In this document: positions 7,477-16,096 of the stretch, piece by piece
How positions within the stretch are numbered: the stretch's first letter is position 1
How the letters are laid out: each line of letters opens with the position of its first letter
Source: Flavobacterium sp.
Lineage (GTDB): Bacteria > Bacteroidota > Bacteroidia > Flavobacteriales > Flavobacteriaceae
DNA length: 64,000 nucleotides
Assembly: GCA_030151255.1 (NCBI GenBank)
Contig: JASLED010000020.1
Coordinates: 1-64,000 of the forward strand
Direction: 5' to 3'
Program-made: the position numbers and the translations under genes
The notes under the pieces: generated by a model
The model's input: the letters and a program-made list of their open reading frames with translations, nothing else
What the model was told of the DNA's origin: nothing
Databases searched by the model: none

Positions 7477-8418
7477 ATGACAAAACACTACCTTTATTTA
7501 GGCTTACTTTCGGTATTGCTAACTTCTTGTGCCACTATTGTGCATAAACCACAATATGAAATGCAGATTTATTCGGACCTAGCAGATGCTAAGGCCTTGG
7601 TGCAAGGCAATGTATATCAGTTGCCTGCTGTGGTAACAGTTGACCGATCTAAGCAAGATTTAGACCTTACCTTGCTAAAAGATAGTCTTGCGATAGATTA
7701 TGTGGTAAAACCTCAACTAACCGAAAGGTACAAAACAGGTAATTTAGTGTTTATACCAATGTCCTACCTGATTGATTTAACGAATGAGAAAAGGTTTTAC
7801 TATGGCGAAACTGTTTTTTTAGATTCGCAAGACTCTCTTCGAATCATTGGTTTAAAGCCACCGAGAATTGTGCCTAAAAATCACCGCGATTTGTATTTGA
7901 ATATCTCTCTACCTTATGTAAATACTTTTTACCTTAAGCCTCAAGGTTTTGACAGTAAGTCGAACACAGGCTTTTTCGGACTTGGATTAGGGGTGGATTA
8001 TCATTATTCAAAACGCATGTTTTTAAACGCGAATGTAGCTTTTGCCACTGATTTAGCTACGCCTGTGCCTGCATCTGTTACTTATGATGGTGAGCATGAA
8101 TTGTTTACTACTGGCTATATAAGCGTATCAAACAATCATTTATTTAACCGTTTTAGTGTTGGTTATGGTCTTTCGTTTGCAAATAATAGCTGGAAGATAT
8201 TTGACCGTAAAGATGCGCTACCTGGGCAAAAAGATATAAAGAAAAGCCATAATGCCTTGGGCTTAGTGTTTCCTGTTTATGGGCAATTGGGCAAGGCATT
8301 TCATTTAGGTGTAGTATATAGGCCTACGTTTTTTACGCCTAGTTTAGACAAAAAGTTTGAGTATGAGCATTTAATTAGCTTTGAACTGGCTTGGAAAATT
8401 AGACTAAAAAAGCAGTAA
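7477..8418 (+). CDS. Lipoprotein with a beta-barrel-like C-terminal region
   Basis: A 313-aa protein with lipobox LLTSC (Cys18). Residues 20-70 resemble a PEGA-like or small beta domain. From about 140 on, alternating hydrophobic strands (LYLNISLPYVNTFYL, FFGLGLGVDYHYSKRMFLNA, NRFSVGYGLSFA) and a final strand ending in KIRLKKQ suggest an outer-membrane barrel-like domain. It is probably anchored to the outer membrane. The family is not recognised further. The gene has a 10-bp inverted repeat in its leader and is divergent from the esterase gene. Confidence 0.6.
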   Translation: MTKHYLYLGLLSVLLTSCATIVHKPQYEMQIYSDLADAKALVQGNVYQLPAVVTVDRSKQDLDLTLLKDSLAIDYVVKPQLTERYKTGNLVFIPMSYLIDLTNEKRFYYGETVFLDSQDSLRIIGLKPPRIVPKNHRDLYLNISLPYVNTFYLKPQGFDSKSNTGFFGLGLGVDYHYSKRMFLNANVAFATDLATPVPASVTYDGEHELFTTGYISVSNNHLFNRFSVGYGLSFANNSWKIFDRKDALPGQKDIKKSHNALGLVFPVYGQLGKAFHLGVVYRPTFFTPSLDKKFEYEHLISFELAWKIRLKKQ

Positions 8419-8477
8419 ATACAAAATAACAAACAGCTATTGGCCGCTGTTGTACTTAAATTATACTATATTATTGC

Positions 8478-8507
8478 AAAAAAAAGAGAGAACATTAGTT
8501 CTCTCTT
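8478..8507 (-). terminator. Terminator overlapping the rluF stop codon
   Basis: A 9-bp stem AAGAGAGAA/TTCTCTCTT with a 6-nt loop and, on the minus strand, a run of eight T. The stop codon at 8495-8497 lies inside the loop. Confidence 0.7.
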
Positions 8508-9391
8508 CTTCTTTTTGATATTCTTTCGTTTCGAAGTTGTGGTGATGCAGGTTTGGTATGTTGCTTTTCTCGTTCAAACCTAGGCTTCGATTTTTTGTCT
8601 TGTTTAGAGGGCACATTATTGTTGAAAATAGGTGCTTGTTTTACTTGTTGAGTTATTTCTAAGCTAGCTTCTTCTGTTTTAATAGACGGTTCAATTAGTC
8701 GGTTTAGTTCTTTTAACTCTTTTGCAGTTATTTCTCTATAGGTTCCGACTGGTACATCTAAAGTGATATTAATAATACGAATACGTTTTAGGGCTACAAC
8801 GTCGTATCCGAAATACTCCGTCATACGTCTAATCTGACGGTTAAGTCCTTGGGTAAGAAATATTCTGAAAACAAAGTTGCTAATGCGCTCTACTCTACAT
8901 GGTTTAGTAATGGTATCTAAAATAGGTACGCCTTGCCCCATACGTTGTATAAACCTATCGGTAATTGATTTGTTTACTGTTACAATATATTCTTTTTCGT
9001 GATTGTTTCTTTGACGCAAAATTTTGTTTACAATATCACCATCATTGGTCATTATAATCAAGCCTTCGCTATCTTTATCCAACCTACCAACAGGAAAAAT
9101 ACGCTTTGGATAATTGATATAATCAACAATGTTTTCTCTAACTTTATTGTTGGTAGTACATTCTATCCCTACAGGTTTGTTAAATGCTAAATAAACAAAA
9201 TCTTCGTCCGTTTGTCTAATAAGTTTACCGTTAACTCTTATCTCATCCTTATCGCTCACTTTTAAACCCAATTCAGGTATTTTACCATTAACGGTAATTC
9301 TGCCTTGTTCTATAAGTTTATCGGCTTCTCTGCGTGAGCAATACCCTACTTCAGATAAATATTTATTTAAACGTGTTTCTTGATTTTCCAT
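8495..9391 (-). CDS. rluF: 23S rRNA pseudouridine(2604) synthase RluF
   Basis: A 298-aa protein. An S4 RNA-binding domain occupies residues 5-60 (RLNKYLSEVGYCSRREADKL). The RsuA-type catalytic core follows with GRLDKDSEGLIIMTNDGD, where Asp is the nucleophile, and LNRQIRRMTEYFGYDVVALKRIRI. The phrase DGDIVNKILR is typical of RluF rather than RluB or RsuA. RluF modifies U2604 of 23S rRNA. A basic Lys/Arg-rich tail (about 235-298) extends beyond the E. coli protein, as is common in Bacteroidota. The promoter box ends only a few bases before the ATG, so the mRNA may be leaderless. Confidence 0.9.
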   Translation of the reverse strand: MENQETRLNKYLSEVGYCSRREADKLIEQGRITVNGKIPELGLKVSDKDEIRVNGKLIRQTDEDFVYLAFNKPVGIECTTNNKVRENIVDYINYPKRIFPVGRLDKDSEGLIIMTNDGDIVNKILRQRNNHEKEYIVTVNKSITDRFIQRMGQGVPILDTITKPCRVERISNFVFRIFLTQGLNRQIRRMTEYFGYDVVALKRIRIINITLDVPVGTYREITAKELKELNRLIEPSIKTEEASLEITQQVKQAPIFNNNVPSKQDKKSKPRFEREKQHTKPASPQLRNERISKRRREN

Positions 9392-9395
9392 ACCG

Positions 9396-9430
9396 CAAAA
9401 GTAGTTAATAATTTCTGTTGGCGCTACAAA
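9396..9430 (-). promoter_or_regulatory. rluF promoter (TTTG-N23-TACTTTTG)
   Basis: Minus-strand -7 box TACTTTTG (9403-9396) with TTTG at 9430-9427, 23-bp spacing, fits the Bacteroidota consensus. The expected start of transcription coincides with the ATG at 9391. Confidence 0.5.
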
Positions 9431-9434
9431 GAAA

Positions 9435-10271
9435 TTACGAAGAGATTAAAAACTCTTCTATTGCCTTAAAAACAATTGGATTTTGTAATCGATGTCCTAT
9501 TGAAGTAGTTACAACAACTTGGTTTTGTTGCTGTTTTAGTAATTGATGAAAGACTTTTACGTCGGTGTAGGCAATTACTTCGTCATCTGTATCGTGAATA
9601 CACAAAATAGCGTTTTGTACTTTAGCACTTGCCTCAGAACTTGTGTATTTTGACAAAGGCATTTCAAACAAATTTGAAAGGTAATTTTGGTATTGCCTGC
9701 ACACTTTTGACGAATAACCCAACATTTTAAAATACTGATGTACGATAATTTCAAACCGATCTAAGCAACCTAACAAAACTACTTTTTGAACAAAGGCATA
9801 GTTTGTTAATGCTAATTGTTGATATAATGCAAATGCGCCTAAAGAATGAGCTACAATATAAGTAGGCCTAAAGTGAAGTAAAATCTTATTGATGCAGTTT
9901 TGATAATCTTTTACACTTAAATTGCCACCAGGGCTTTGCCCTAAACTTGGCGCATCAAATGCAATAAAACAATAGTGATTACCTAAATGCGTAACCAATT
10001 CTTCCCAGCGTGCGCTATTGCTTTCCCAACCATGAATAAGCAATAAAACAGGTAAATTTGACTGAGGATTATTATTCCATTCATAGCAAAATACCTTTTT
10101 GCCTTTATATTGCAATTCTATTGTTTTTGCTTTTTTTAGAAATAAAGGTAATTCTACTGATTTTAATTGTCCTTTTCTTGGAGTTGCAAATAATTGATGT
10201 GCCCAAAATGTAGCTTTTTGAGGGAACAACAAATTGACACAATTAATTACAGCTCTTATAATTTTTTTCAT
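9435..10271 (-). CDS. Alpha/beta hydrolase
   Basis: A 278-aa protein of the alpha/beta hydrolase fold. It shows the oxyanion-hole strand VLLLIHGWESNSARW, the FDAPSLGQSPGG segment, the nucleophile elbow VAHSLGA, an acidic position in CIHDTDDEVI and the catalytic His in SIGHRLQNP. The complete Ser-Asp-His triad implies an active esterase or lipase-like enzyme; the substrate is unknown. The first 25 residues are hydrophobic and basic (KKIIRAVINCVNLLFPQK) and may touch the membrane. It lies upstream of rluF with a 43-bp gap that holds the rluF promoter, and directly behind the terminator of the zinc-ribbon gene. Confidence 0.75.
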   Translation of the reverse strand: MKKIIRAVINCVNLLFPQKATFWAHQLFATPRKGQLKSVELPLFLKKAKTIELQYKGKKVFCYEWNNNPQSNLPVLLLIHGWESNSARWEELVTHLGNHYCFIAFDAPSLGQSPGGNLSVKDYQNCINKILLHFRPTYIVAHSLGAFALYQQLALTNYAFVQKVVLLGCLDRFEIIVHQYFKMLGYSSKVCRQYQNYLSNLFEMPLSKYTSSEASAKVQNAILCIHDTDDEVIAYTDVKVFHQLLKQQQNQVVVTTSIGHRLQNPIVFKAIEEFLISS

Positions 10272-10273
10272 AA

Positions 10274-10300
10274 CAAAAAAAGCCTCTATAAAAGAGGCTT
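10274..10300 (-). terminator. Terminator of the Nif3/zinc-ribbon operon
   Basis: AAGCCTCT/AGAGGCTT stem with a 5-nt loop and a minus-strand run of seven T. It ends 3 bp from the ATG of the hydrolase gene. Confidence 0.7.
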
Positions 10301-10311
10301 TCGTATTTATA

Positions 10312-11094
10312 TTATTTTAATTTAGCAACAATTGCTTCAATTTTTTCCCTTTCTTCGTCTGCTAAAGCACTATCAACCAAGATACGTCCACTGTGTTCGT
10401 CTGTAATAATTTTTTTACGAGCAGCAATTTCTACTTGCGTTTGTGGTGGAATTGTAAAGTAAGATCCTCCTGAAGCTCCTCTCTCGATAGATACAACAGC
10501 TAACCCATTTTTAACTCCGCTTCTAATTCTTGAATAAGCAGTTAATAAACGCTCTTCAATATCTTGTTTAAACTCTTCTGATTTTTCTAACAATAATTGT
10601 TCTTCACGCTCTGTTTCAGACATAATTCCTTTCAATTCAGATTCAATATGATCCAAATGAACTGAACGATCAGACAAACGCTCTTCTGTTTGTACAATAC
10701 TGTTCTTTTTATTTTCGATACTTACTTTCATTTCACGAATGTGTTTTTCTGCAAGTTCGATTTCTAACTTTTGAAACTCAATTTCTTTTTCTAAAGAGTT
10801 GAATTCTCTATTATTTTTCACTTCGTTTTGTTGCTCAGTGTACTTTTTAATAGCTTCTTTAAATTCGTCGATTGCTAATTTTTTTTCTTTAATACCAGCC
10901 TCGATAGTATTTAAATCTGTATGAAGTTTCTCTAAGCGTTTGTTTAGTCCAGCTACTTCATCCTTTAAGTCTTCCACCTCAAGAGGTAATTCTCCTCTCA
11001 TATTTCTGATTTCGTCAATTCTTGAGTCGATCAATTGTAAGTTGTAAAGCGCTCTTAGTTTCTCTTCAACCGTTAATTCTTTCTTGTTTGTCAT
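10312..11094 (-). CDS. Coiled-coil zinc-ribbon family protein with lost zinc ligands
   Basis: A 260-aa protein. Residues about 30-175 form a long antiparallel coiled coil (EVEDLKDEVAGLNKRLEKLH, EFNSLEKEIEFQKLEIELAE). The C-terminus is the C4-type zinc-ribbon region of the zf-RING_7 family, but the four Cys positions read GASGGSYF and DEHSGRIL instead of CxxC pairs. The surrounding IPPQTQVEIAARKKII and GRILVD are conserved, so fold and partner surface seem kept without zinc. It lies 2 bp downstream of the Nif3-like gene, a pairing found widely in bacteria. The function is not established; a role in nucleic-acid or cofactor handling has been suggested for the pair. Confidence 0.8.
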   Translation of the reverse strand: MTNKKELTVEEKLRALYNLQLIDSRIDEIRNMRGELPLEVEDLKDEVAGLNKRLEKLHTDLNTIEAGIKEKKLAIDEFKEAIKKYTEQQNEVKNNREFNSLEKEIEFQKLEIELAEKHIREMKVSIENKKNSIVQTEERLSDRSVHLDHIESELKGIMSETEREEQLLLEKSEEFKQDIEERLLTAYSRIRSGVKNGLAVVSIERGASGGSYFTIPPQTQVEIAARKKIITDEHSGRILVDSALADEEREKIEAIVAKLK

Positions 11095-11096
11095 CT

Positions 11097-12191
11097 CTAT
11101 AAGTAGTTAACTGGATTCGTATTTACTATTGATAAAATAACTGCAAAATTAGGGATTTTTTTTGAAAGAAACTCAACTATATAGTTTTTTGTGTATCTTT
11201 CGCTCTCAAAGTGACCAATATCAACCAAAACTATCTGGTTTTCAGCCTGATAATAGTCATGATATTTTAAATCTGATGTAACAAACACATCTGCTCCTGC
11301 TGCTAAAGCTGCTTTTATTGCAAAACTTCCTGATCCGCCTAAAACAGCAACTTTTTTTACAGGTTTATGCAATAAGGCACTATGGCGAATACCTCCTGTT
11401 TGGGTTTTTTCTTTTACTTGTTTTAAGAAATCTACTTCATTCATAGGTATTTCTAATTCACCGATCATTCCCATTCCAACATTTTGAAGTGGATTTTCTA
11501 ATGTATAAAGTTCATAAGCAACTTCTTCGTAAGGATGTGTTTCAAACAGCTTCTTAAGTATATTGCCTTTCAGATGTTTTTCGAAGATTACTTCTATTTT
11601 GTGTTCGCTTACTGTTTCTTCTATTCCTTTTTGTCCAATTACTGGATTACTTTTATCATTGCCTCTAAAACTTCCCTTGCCTTCTGATATGAAACTACAA
11701 TTATCGTAATTTCCAATCGCTCCTGCTCCTGCGTTAAATAAAGCTTGTTGTATTTTTTCACTTTCGTTTATTGGTGCATAAGTAATCAACTTTTGAATAT
11801 AATTTTGCTTGGGTATTAATATTCTTGGATTTTTTATGCCTATTGTATCGCAAAAAATCTTGTTTACACCTTCTTGATGATTGTCTAACGCAGTGTGAAT
11901 AGCATAAATAGCAATGTCATTTTTTATCGCTTTTATTACAGAACGCTCTACATAGTTTTTTCCTGTAATTTTTTTTAAGCCCGAAAACAATATTGGATGA
12001 AAGCAAACAATTAAATTACATTGTTTTTCTATGGCTTCGTCTACCACCGTTTCTAATGCATCATGACAGACTAATATACCTGTTATTTCTTGATTGTAAC
12101 TTCCTACCAATAATCCAACATTATCAAAATCTTCTGCATAACTCAGCGGCGCTAATTCTTCCAAAATTGGAACAAGTTCTTTTATTTTCAT
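11097..12191 (-). CDS. Nif3-like dinuclear metal-centre protein (DUF34/YqfO type)
   Basis: A 364-aa protein of the NIF3/DUF34 family. The N-terminal part has YAEDFDNVGLLVG, LVCHDALETVVDEAI, NLIVCFHPILFSGLKK and YAIHTALDNHQEGVN, with the metal-binding His and Asp residues. The C-terminal part has AVLGGSGSFAIKAALAAGAD, FVTSDLKYHDYYQA and LVDIGHFESE. Between them sits the PII-like insert that makes YqfO-type members about 370 aa rather than 250. Such proteins form hexameric toroids; the biochemical function is unsettled. It is the first gene of a two-gene operon with the zinc-ribbon-like protein. A TATCTTTG -7 box lies upstream at 12242-12235. Confidence 0.88.
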   Translation of the reverse strand: MKIKELVPILEELAPLSYAEDFDNVGLLVGSYNQEITGILVCHDALETVVDEAIEKQCNLIVCFHPILFSGLKKITGKNYVERSVIKAIKNDIAIYAIHTALDNHQEGVNKIFCDTIGIKNPRILIPKQNYIQKLITYAPINESEKIQQALFNAGAGAIGNYDNCSFISEGKGSFRGNDKSNPVIGQKGIEETVSEHKIEVIFEKHLKGNILKKLFETHPYEEVAYELYTLENPLQNVGMGMIGELEIPMNEVDFLKQVKEKTQTGGIRHSALLHKPVKKVAVLGGSGSFAIKAALAAGADVFVTSDLKYHDYYQAENQIVLVDIGHFESERYTKNYIVEFLSKKIPNFAVILSIVNTNPVNYL

Positions 12192-12265
12192 GTTTTTTAT
12201 TTAATATAATAGTTAAGCAATTATATTTCTTTCTCAAAGATAAAAAAAATGATAATTTCGTACTT

Positions 12266-13291
12266 ATGAAATTACTGCGTCTATTACTTTTTCCTTTTAG
12301 TATACTATATAGCACTATTACCAGTTGCAGAAATTGGTTTTATAAAATAGGTATTTACAAACGAACTACTTTTGATATCCCTACCATTGTAGTTGGCAAT
12401 TTGAGCGTTGGTGGCACTGGAAAAACACCAATGGTTGAATATTTAATCCGTTTATTACAAGATAAATACAAACTTACCACACTAAGCAGAGGATATAAAA
12501 GAAAAAGCAAAGGTTTTATTTTAGCCGATGCTACTACAACAATGGAAGAAATTGGTGATGAGCCTTTTCAGTATCACAGCAAATTTTCGAATATTAACGT
12601 GGCAGTAGATACCAAACGAGTTAAAGGAATACAAAACATAATAAATACACAACCTAATACTGAAGTAATTTTACTAGACGATGCTTTTCAGCATTTGGCA
12701 TTACAAGCTGGTTTTTATGTTTTACTAACTACATATGACGAACCTTATTTTACTGATTTTGTTTTACCAACAGGAAATTTAAGAGAAGCTAGAAAAGGAG
12801 CCGAAAGAGCTAATATTGTTGTAGTAACCAAATGCCCTAAAAATTTAAGCGTAGAAGAACGCAAACACATTCGAAAGAAATTAAATTTAAAAATAGGACA
12901 ATTGTCTTTTTTTACGTACATTGAATTTAGTAAAATTGCATATTCAAATACTGATTCAGTGGAAGTTAATCAACTTTTACAAAAAGAATTTATTTTGCTA
13001 GCAGGCATTGCTAAACCGCAATCGTTTTTTGATTATTTGAAAAAGAAAGAAACCCTGTGTTTAACTTATCCAGATCATCACAACTTTTCGTTAGCAGATA
13101 TTGAATCAATTTTGAAAACGGCAAATGGTAATATTATCATTACCACCGAAAAAGATTACGTTCGTCTGAATGGATTAATACCAGAAAGTCAGTTATTTTA
13201 TTTACCAATTCAAACTTCTTTCATCGAAGAACAAGAAGTATTTGATTCAAAAATTTTAAACTATGTGGGAAAAAGTACAAGAAACCGTTAA
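12266..13291 (+). CDS. lpxK: Tetraacyldisaccharide 4'-kinase
   Basis: LpxK phosphorylates the 4' position of the lipid A disaccharide at the inner membrane. The ATG at 12266 gives 341 aa, a normal length; the frame stays open further upstream, but that would lie antisense to the Nif3-like gene. A hydrophobic N-terminal anchor (MKLLRLLLFPFSILYSTI) precedes the Walker A-like motif VGNLSVGGTGKTP at about 43-55. Then come LSRGYKRKSKGF, VILLDDAFQH with the Walker B-like Asp pair, PTGNLREA, and HHNFSLADIE. The last 29 bp overlap the purine nucleoside phosphorylase gene, so the two are co-transcribed. Confidence 0.9.
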   Translation: MKLLRLLLFPFSILYSTITSCRNWFYKIGIYKRTTFDIPTIVVGNLSVGGTGKTPMVEYLIRLLQDKYKLTTLSRGYKRKSKGFILADATTTMEEIGDEPFQYHSKFSNINVAVDTKRVKGIQNIINTQPNTEVILLDDAFQHLALQAGFYVLLTTYDEPYFTDFVLPTGNLREARKGAERANIVVVTKCPKNLSVEERKHIRKKLNLKIGQLSFFTYIEFSKIAYSNTDSVEVNQLLQKEFILLAGIAKPQSFFDYLKKKETLCLTYPDHHNFSLADIESILKTANGNIIITTEKDYVRLNGLIPESQLFYLPIQTSFIEEQEVFDSKILNYVGKSTRNR

Positions 13292-14075
13292 ATTCATTAT
13301 TGAGAAAACAAATTTCAAACCTGAAATTGGAATTGTATTAGGATCTGGTTTAGGAAATCTAACAGCAGATATTACAGTTGAACATGAATTGCCTTATGGA
13401 GATATTCCTAACTTTCCGGTATCTACGGTACAAGGACACAAAGGAGCTTTAATTTTTGGTACATTAAATGGCAAAAAAGTTGTTGCAATGCAGGGTCGTT
13501 TTCACTATTATGAAGGATATGACATCAAAACAACAGTATTTCCTATTCGAGTAATGAAATATTTAGGTGTAAATACTTTAATCGTTTCTAATGCATCTGG
13601 CGGAGTAAATCCAAGCTTTAAAGTGGGAGATATTATGATTATTAAAGATCATATTAACGCGTTTCCAGATCATCCGCTAAGAGGACACAATGATGAACGT
13701 TTTGGACCTCGTTTTGTAAATATGAATGAGGTTTATACCAAAGAATTGATTGAAAATGCACAAGAAATAGCGAAAGCTAAAAATTACGATATCAAAGAAG
13801 GTGTTTATTACGGACTTCAAGGCCCAACTTTTGAAACTTTAGCAGAATACAAAATGGTGCGAATTGTTGGTGGAGATTGCGTAGGAATGTCTACAGTACC
13901 TGAAGTAATTGTAGCTCGTCATATGGATATGAAAGTTTTTGGTATTTCTGTAATTTCTGATATGGGAAATGAAGACGGAATTGCTGATGTAAATCATGAA
14001 GAAGTATTAAAAGCAGTGCAAGCTGCCGAGCCAATTGCACGTGATTTAGTGAACGAATTAGTAAAAACTATCTAA
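13263..14075 (+). CDS. punA: Purine-nucleoside phosphorylase (PNP class I trimeric type)
   Basis: A 270-aa enzyme that splits purine nucleosides with phosphate to base and ribose-1-phosphate in purine salvage. Family motifs in order: EIGIVLGSGLGNL (phosphate-binding Ser), VQGHKGALIFG, MQGRFHYYEGY, VSNASGGVNP, FPDHPLRG, YYGLQGPTFETLAEY and GMSTVPEVIVARH, ending with VISDMGNEDG. Its ATG lies inside the end of lpxK in another frame (29-bp overlap), an unusual functional pairing but clear translational coupling. A bidirectional terminator follows at 14194. Confidence 0.92.
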   Translation: MWEKVQETVKFIIEKTNFKPEIGIVLGSGLGNLTADITVEHELPYGDIPNFPVSTVQGHKGALIFGTLNGKKVVAMQGRFHYYEGYDIKTTVFPIRVMKYLGVNTLIVSNASGGVNPSFKVGDIMIIKDHINAFPDHPLRGHNDERFGPRFVNMNEVYTKELIENAQEIAKAKNYDIKEGVYYGLQGPTFETLAEYKMVRIVGGDCVGMSTVPEVIVARHMDMKVFGISVISDMGNEDGIADVNHEEVLKAVQAAEPIARDLVNELVKTI

Positions 14076-14193
14076 TTCGTATAACGATATTATAATAAGA
14101 AAACATAAAAATTTAGTAGTGATTGGACGAAATTCTGATCACTATTTTTTTATATCATAGCGATTTTATAAGTTGAAACTTTGGAAACTAAAT

Positions 14194-14233
14194 AAAAAAG
14201 GTCGAATCTAAAATTAGATTCGACCTTTTTTTA
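14194..14233. terminator. Bidirectional terminator between punA and the MutS-like gene
   Basis: AAAAGGTCGAATCT/AGATTCGACCTTTT with a 6-nt loop and runs of A and T on either side. It overlaps the stop of the minus-strand gene. Confidence 0.8.
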
Positions 14234-16036
14234 ATCTATTATATTCATTTTTTTCATAATAAAAGTGGCATTCTTATTTTGACAAACGCCATCTCTAATC
14301 TTGTAATCAAAATGTAAATCGTCATTTTTAATTTCTACTTCAAAACATTTATTAATCAAAATATCAGGATAATTATCGGTTGTTTCACAAACTTCTAAAT
14401 CGTGTGTAGCAATCATTCCAAATGTTTTTTCTCGAATCAGTTTTAAAATTACACCAATTGTTCCACTTTGTTTGTCGTCCGAATTAGTTCCTCTTAAAAT
14501 TTCATCCAACAAAACAAAACAAGGCTTCTTTTGCACTTGTTCAATAATCAATTGCAAGCGCTTCACTTCTGCATAAAAATACGATTCGCTATCTTCCAAT
14601 GAATCTGTCAATCGCATAGAAACAAATAAAGGTAATGGAAAAAAAGTAGCCGAACTTGCACAAATTGGCGCTCCAATTCCAGCCAATACCAAGTTTACAC
14701 CAATGGTTCGTAAAAATGTACTTTTACCCGACATATTTGAACCTGTTAAAATAACAAAGCGTTGATTACTAAAATCAATATCATTAGTTACCCGTTTACT
14801 TACATTCAACAAAGGATGTCCTAAATCTTTAAACGACATTTCTTGTTGATCATTAAGCTGAGGAAAAGTATAATTGCTATTATTATATGAATAGTTTGCT
14901 AAAGAGTTAAACGCTTCTACTTCGCCAACTACTTCAATGGCTGTTTGAACCAAGTGACCTTTTTTCTTTTTCCAATTTAAAAATTTATTCAATGTATGAA
15001 CGTGAAACTGAAAAACACCATTAAACAAAATGTTTACAAATAAATTAGCCACCGTTTCTAATGATTCGAATAAACGTGAAAGCTTTTTTAATTCTTCACT
15101 TGCTTGAAATGAATCACTTTTAATTCGTTTTACATTTTCTTTCATTCGATCAGAAGTAAATGGCTCTTCTTCTATTCGTTTTACAATAGCGCTATAACTA
15201 TCAATTGTTTCGTGTATTTTTTCTACTCCGCCCAATTCTGCTTGAATTAAACGAACCTTTGACATTGCTAGAATAAGATTAATTGAAAAAAAAGTTGACG
15301 CTAAATAACCCCACAAAAGTGTGGTTTCATCTACAAAATAAGCTAGGCAAGACAACAGAAATAACAATGGAAAAATGTAAGATAATGCAATTGTTGTTTT
15401 GCTCAATAAAATGGTGTTGGACTGACTCCAAGCTAACAAACGCTGATGCACTTCTTTATCTAAATTAGACAAACGATTATAAGCATAAATTTCTTGTCGC
15501 CATTCCAATTTTTTCGTCAATTCTTTAATAACTTCTTGATTTTGTGCAATATCTTCTGCTTCTAAATTAGTTTTTAAAAGTGATGCCAAATATTCCTTTC
15601 CTTTAAAAGAAGCTGTTCGATTCAAATATTGAAATATTGATTTTTTGCCAAATATATCCAAATCATAAGCATAAGGATGATCTGTGGTTTGAAATTCGTT
15701 TCCTTCGTCAACACTCCATTTATCTTGGGTTAAAAAATCTTTTTCTTCTTCATTTATTTTCATCAATGCCTGAGCATATCTCATATGCCAAGACAATTTA
15801 TAATGAATACGCAAAAACACAACAAAAATTACTATCAACATTGCCGAAACATACAAATATTGATAATCTGCTTTAGAAACCGATAAGTAAAAACTATATA
15901 CAATACCTAAAAAAGCAAATAGTCTAAGAGCACCTATAATTTTATACTTTTTGCGAATGCTGTTGTATTTTTCTTGAAAAAGAAATTGTCTTTTTTGATA
16001 AATATCCATGTTGAGTTTTCTATTTTGTAACGTCAT
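14231..16036 (-). CDS. Membrane-anchored MutS-family ATPase
   Basis: A 601-aa protein with the ATPase domain of MutS proteins: Walker A TGSNMSGKST at about 431-440, then LTDSLEDSESYFYAEVKRL, CFVLLDEILRGTNSDD (Walker B) and IATHDLEVCE. The mismatch-recognition and connector domains are missing. Instead there are two N-terminal membrane segments (about 36-53 and 60-76) and a second pair at about 213-234 and 240-258, with a lever-like helical region in between. This layout is seen across Bacteroidota. Membrane anchoring makes canonical mismatch repair unlikely; the substrate is unknown. Met10 (16009) is an alternative start. Nothing else shares its transcript. Confidence 0.8.
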   Translation of the reverse strand: MTLQNRKLNMDIYQKRQFLFQEKYNSIRKKYKIIGALRLFAFLGIVYSFYLSVSKADYQYLYVSAMLIVIFVVFLRIHYKLSWHMRYAQALMKINEEEKDFLTQDKWSVDEGNEFQTTDHPYAYDLDIFGKKSIFQYLNRTASFKGKEYLASLLKTNLEAEDIAQNQEVIKELTKKLEWRQEIYAYNRLSNLDKEVHQRLLAWSQSNTILLSKTTIALSYIFPLLFLLSCLAYFVDETTLLWGYLASTFFSINLILAMSKVRLIQAELGGVEKIHETIDSYSAIVKRIEEEPFTSDRMKENVKRIKSDSFQASEELKKLSRLFESLETVANLFVNILFNGVFQFHVHTLNKFLNWKKKKGHLVQTAIEVVGEVEAFNSLANYSYNNSNYTFPQLNDQQEMSFKDLGHPLLNVSKRVTNDIDFSNQRFVILTGSNMSGKSTFLRTIGVNLVLAGIGAPICASSATFFPLPLFVSMRLTDSLEDSESYFYAEVKRLQLIIEQVQKKPCFVLLDEILRGTNSDDKQSGTIGVILKLIREKTFGMIATHDLEVCETTDNYPDILINKCFEVEIKNDDLHFDYKIRDGVCQNKNATFIMKKMNIID

Positions 16037-16063
16037 TTTTTTGACTTAACAAATATACTGATT

Positions 16064-16091
16064 AAAAAAGCCTCAACAAAAGTTGAAGCTT
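16064..16091 (-). terminator. Terminator-like hairpin upstream of the phosphatase stop, minus strand
   Basis: AAGCTTCAAC/GTTGAGGCTT (one G-U pair, TTTT loop) followed by a T-run on the minus strand. It lies between the phosphatase stop (16097) and the MutS-like start. Confidence 0.65.
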
Positions 16092-16096
16092 CGCTC

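Noticed and set aside
11993..12265. Upstream extension of lpxK by 91 codons
   Set aside because: It would run antisense through the Nif3-like gene; the ATG at 12266 gives the normal LpxK N-terminus and length.
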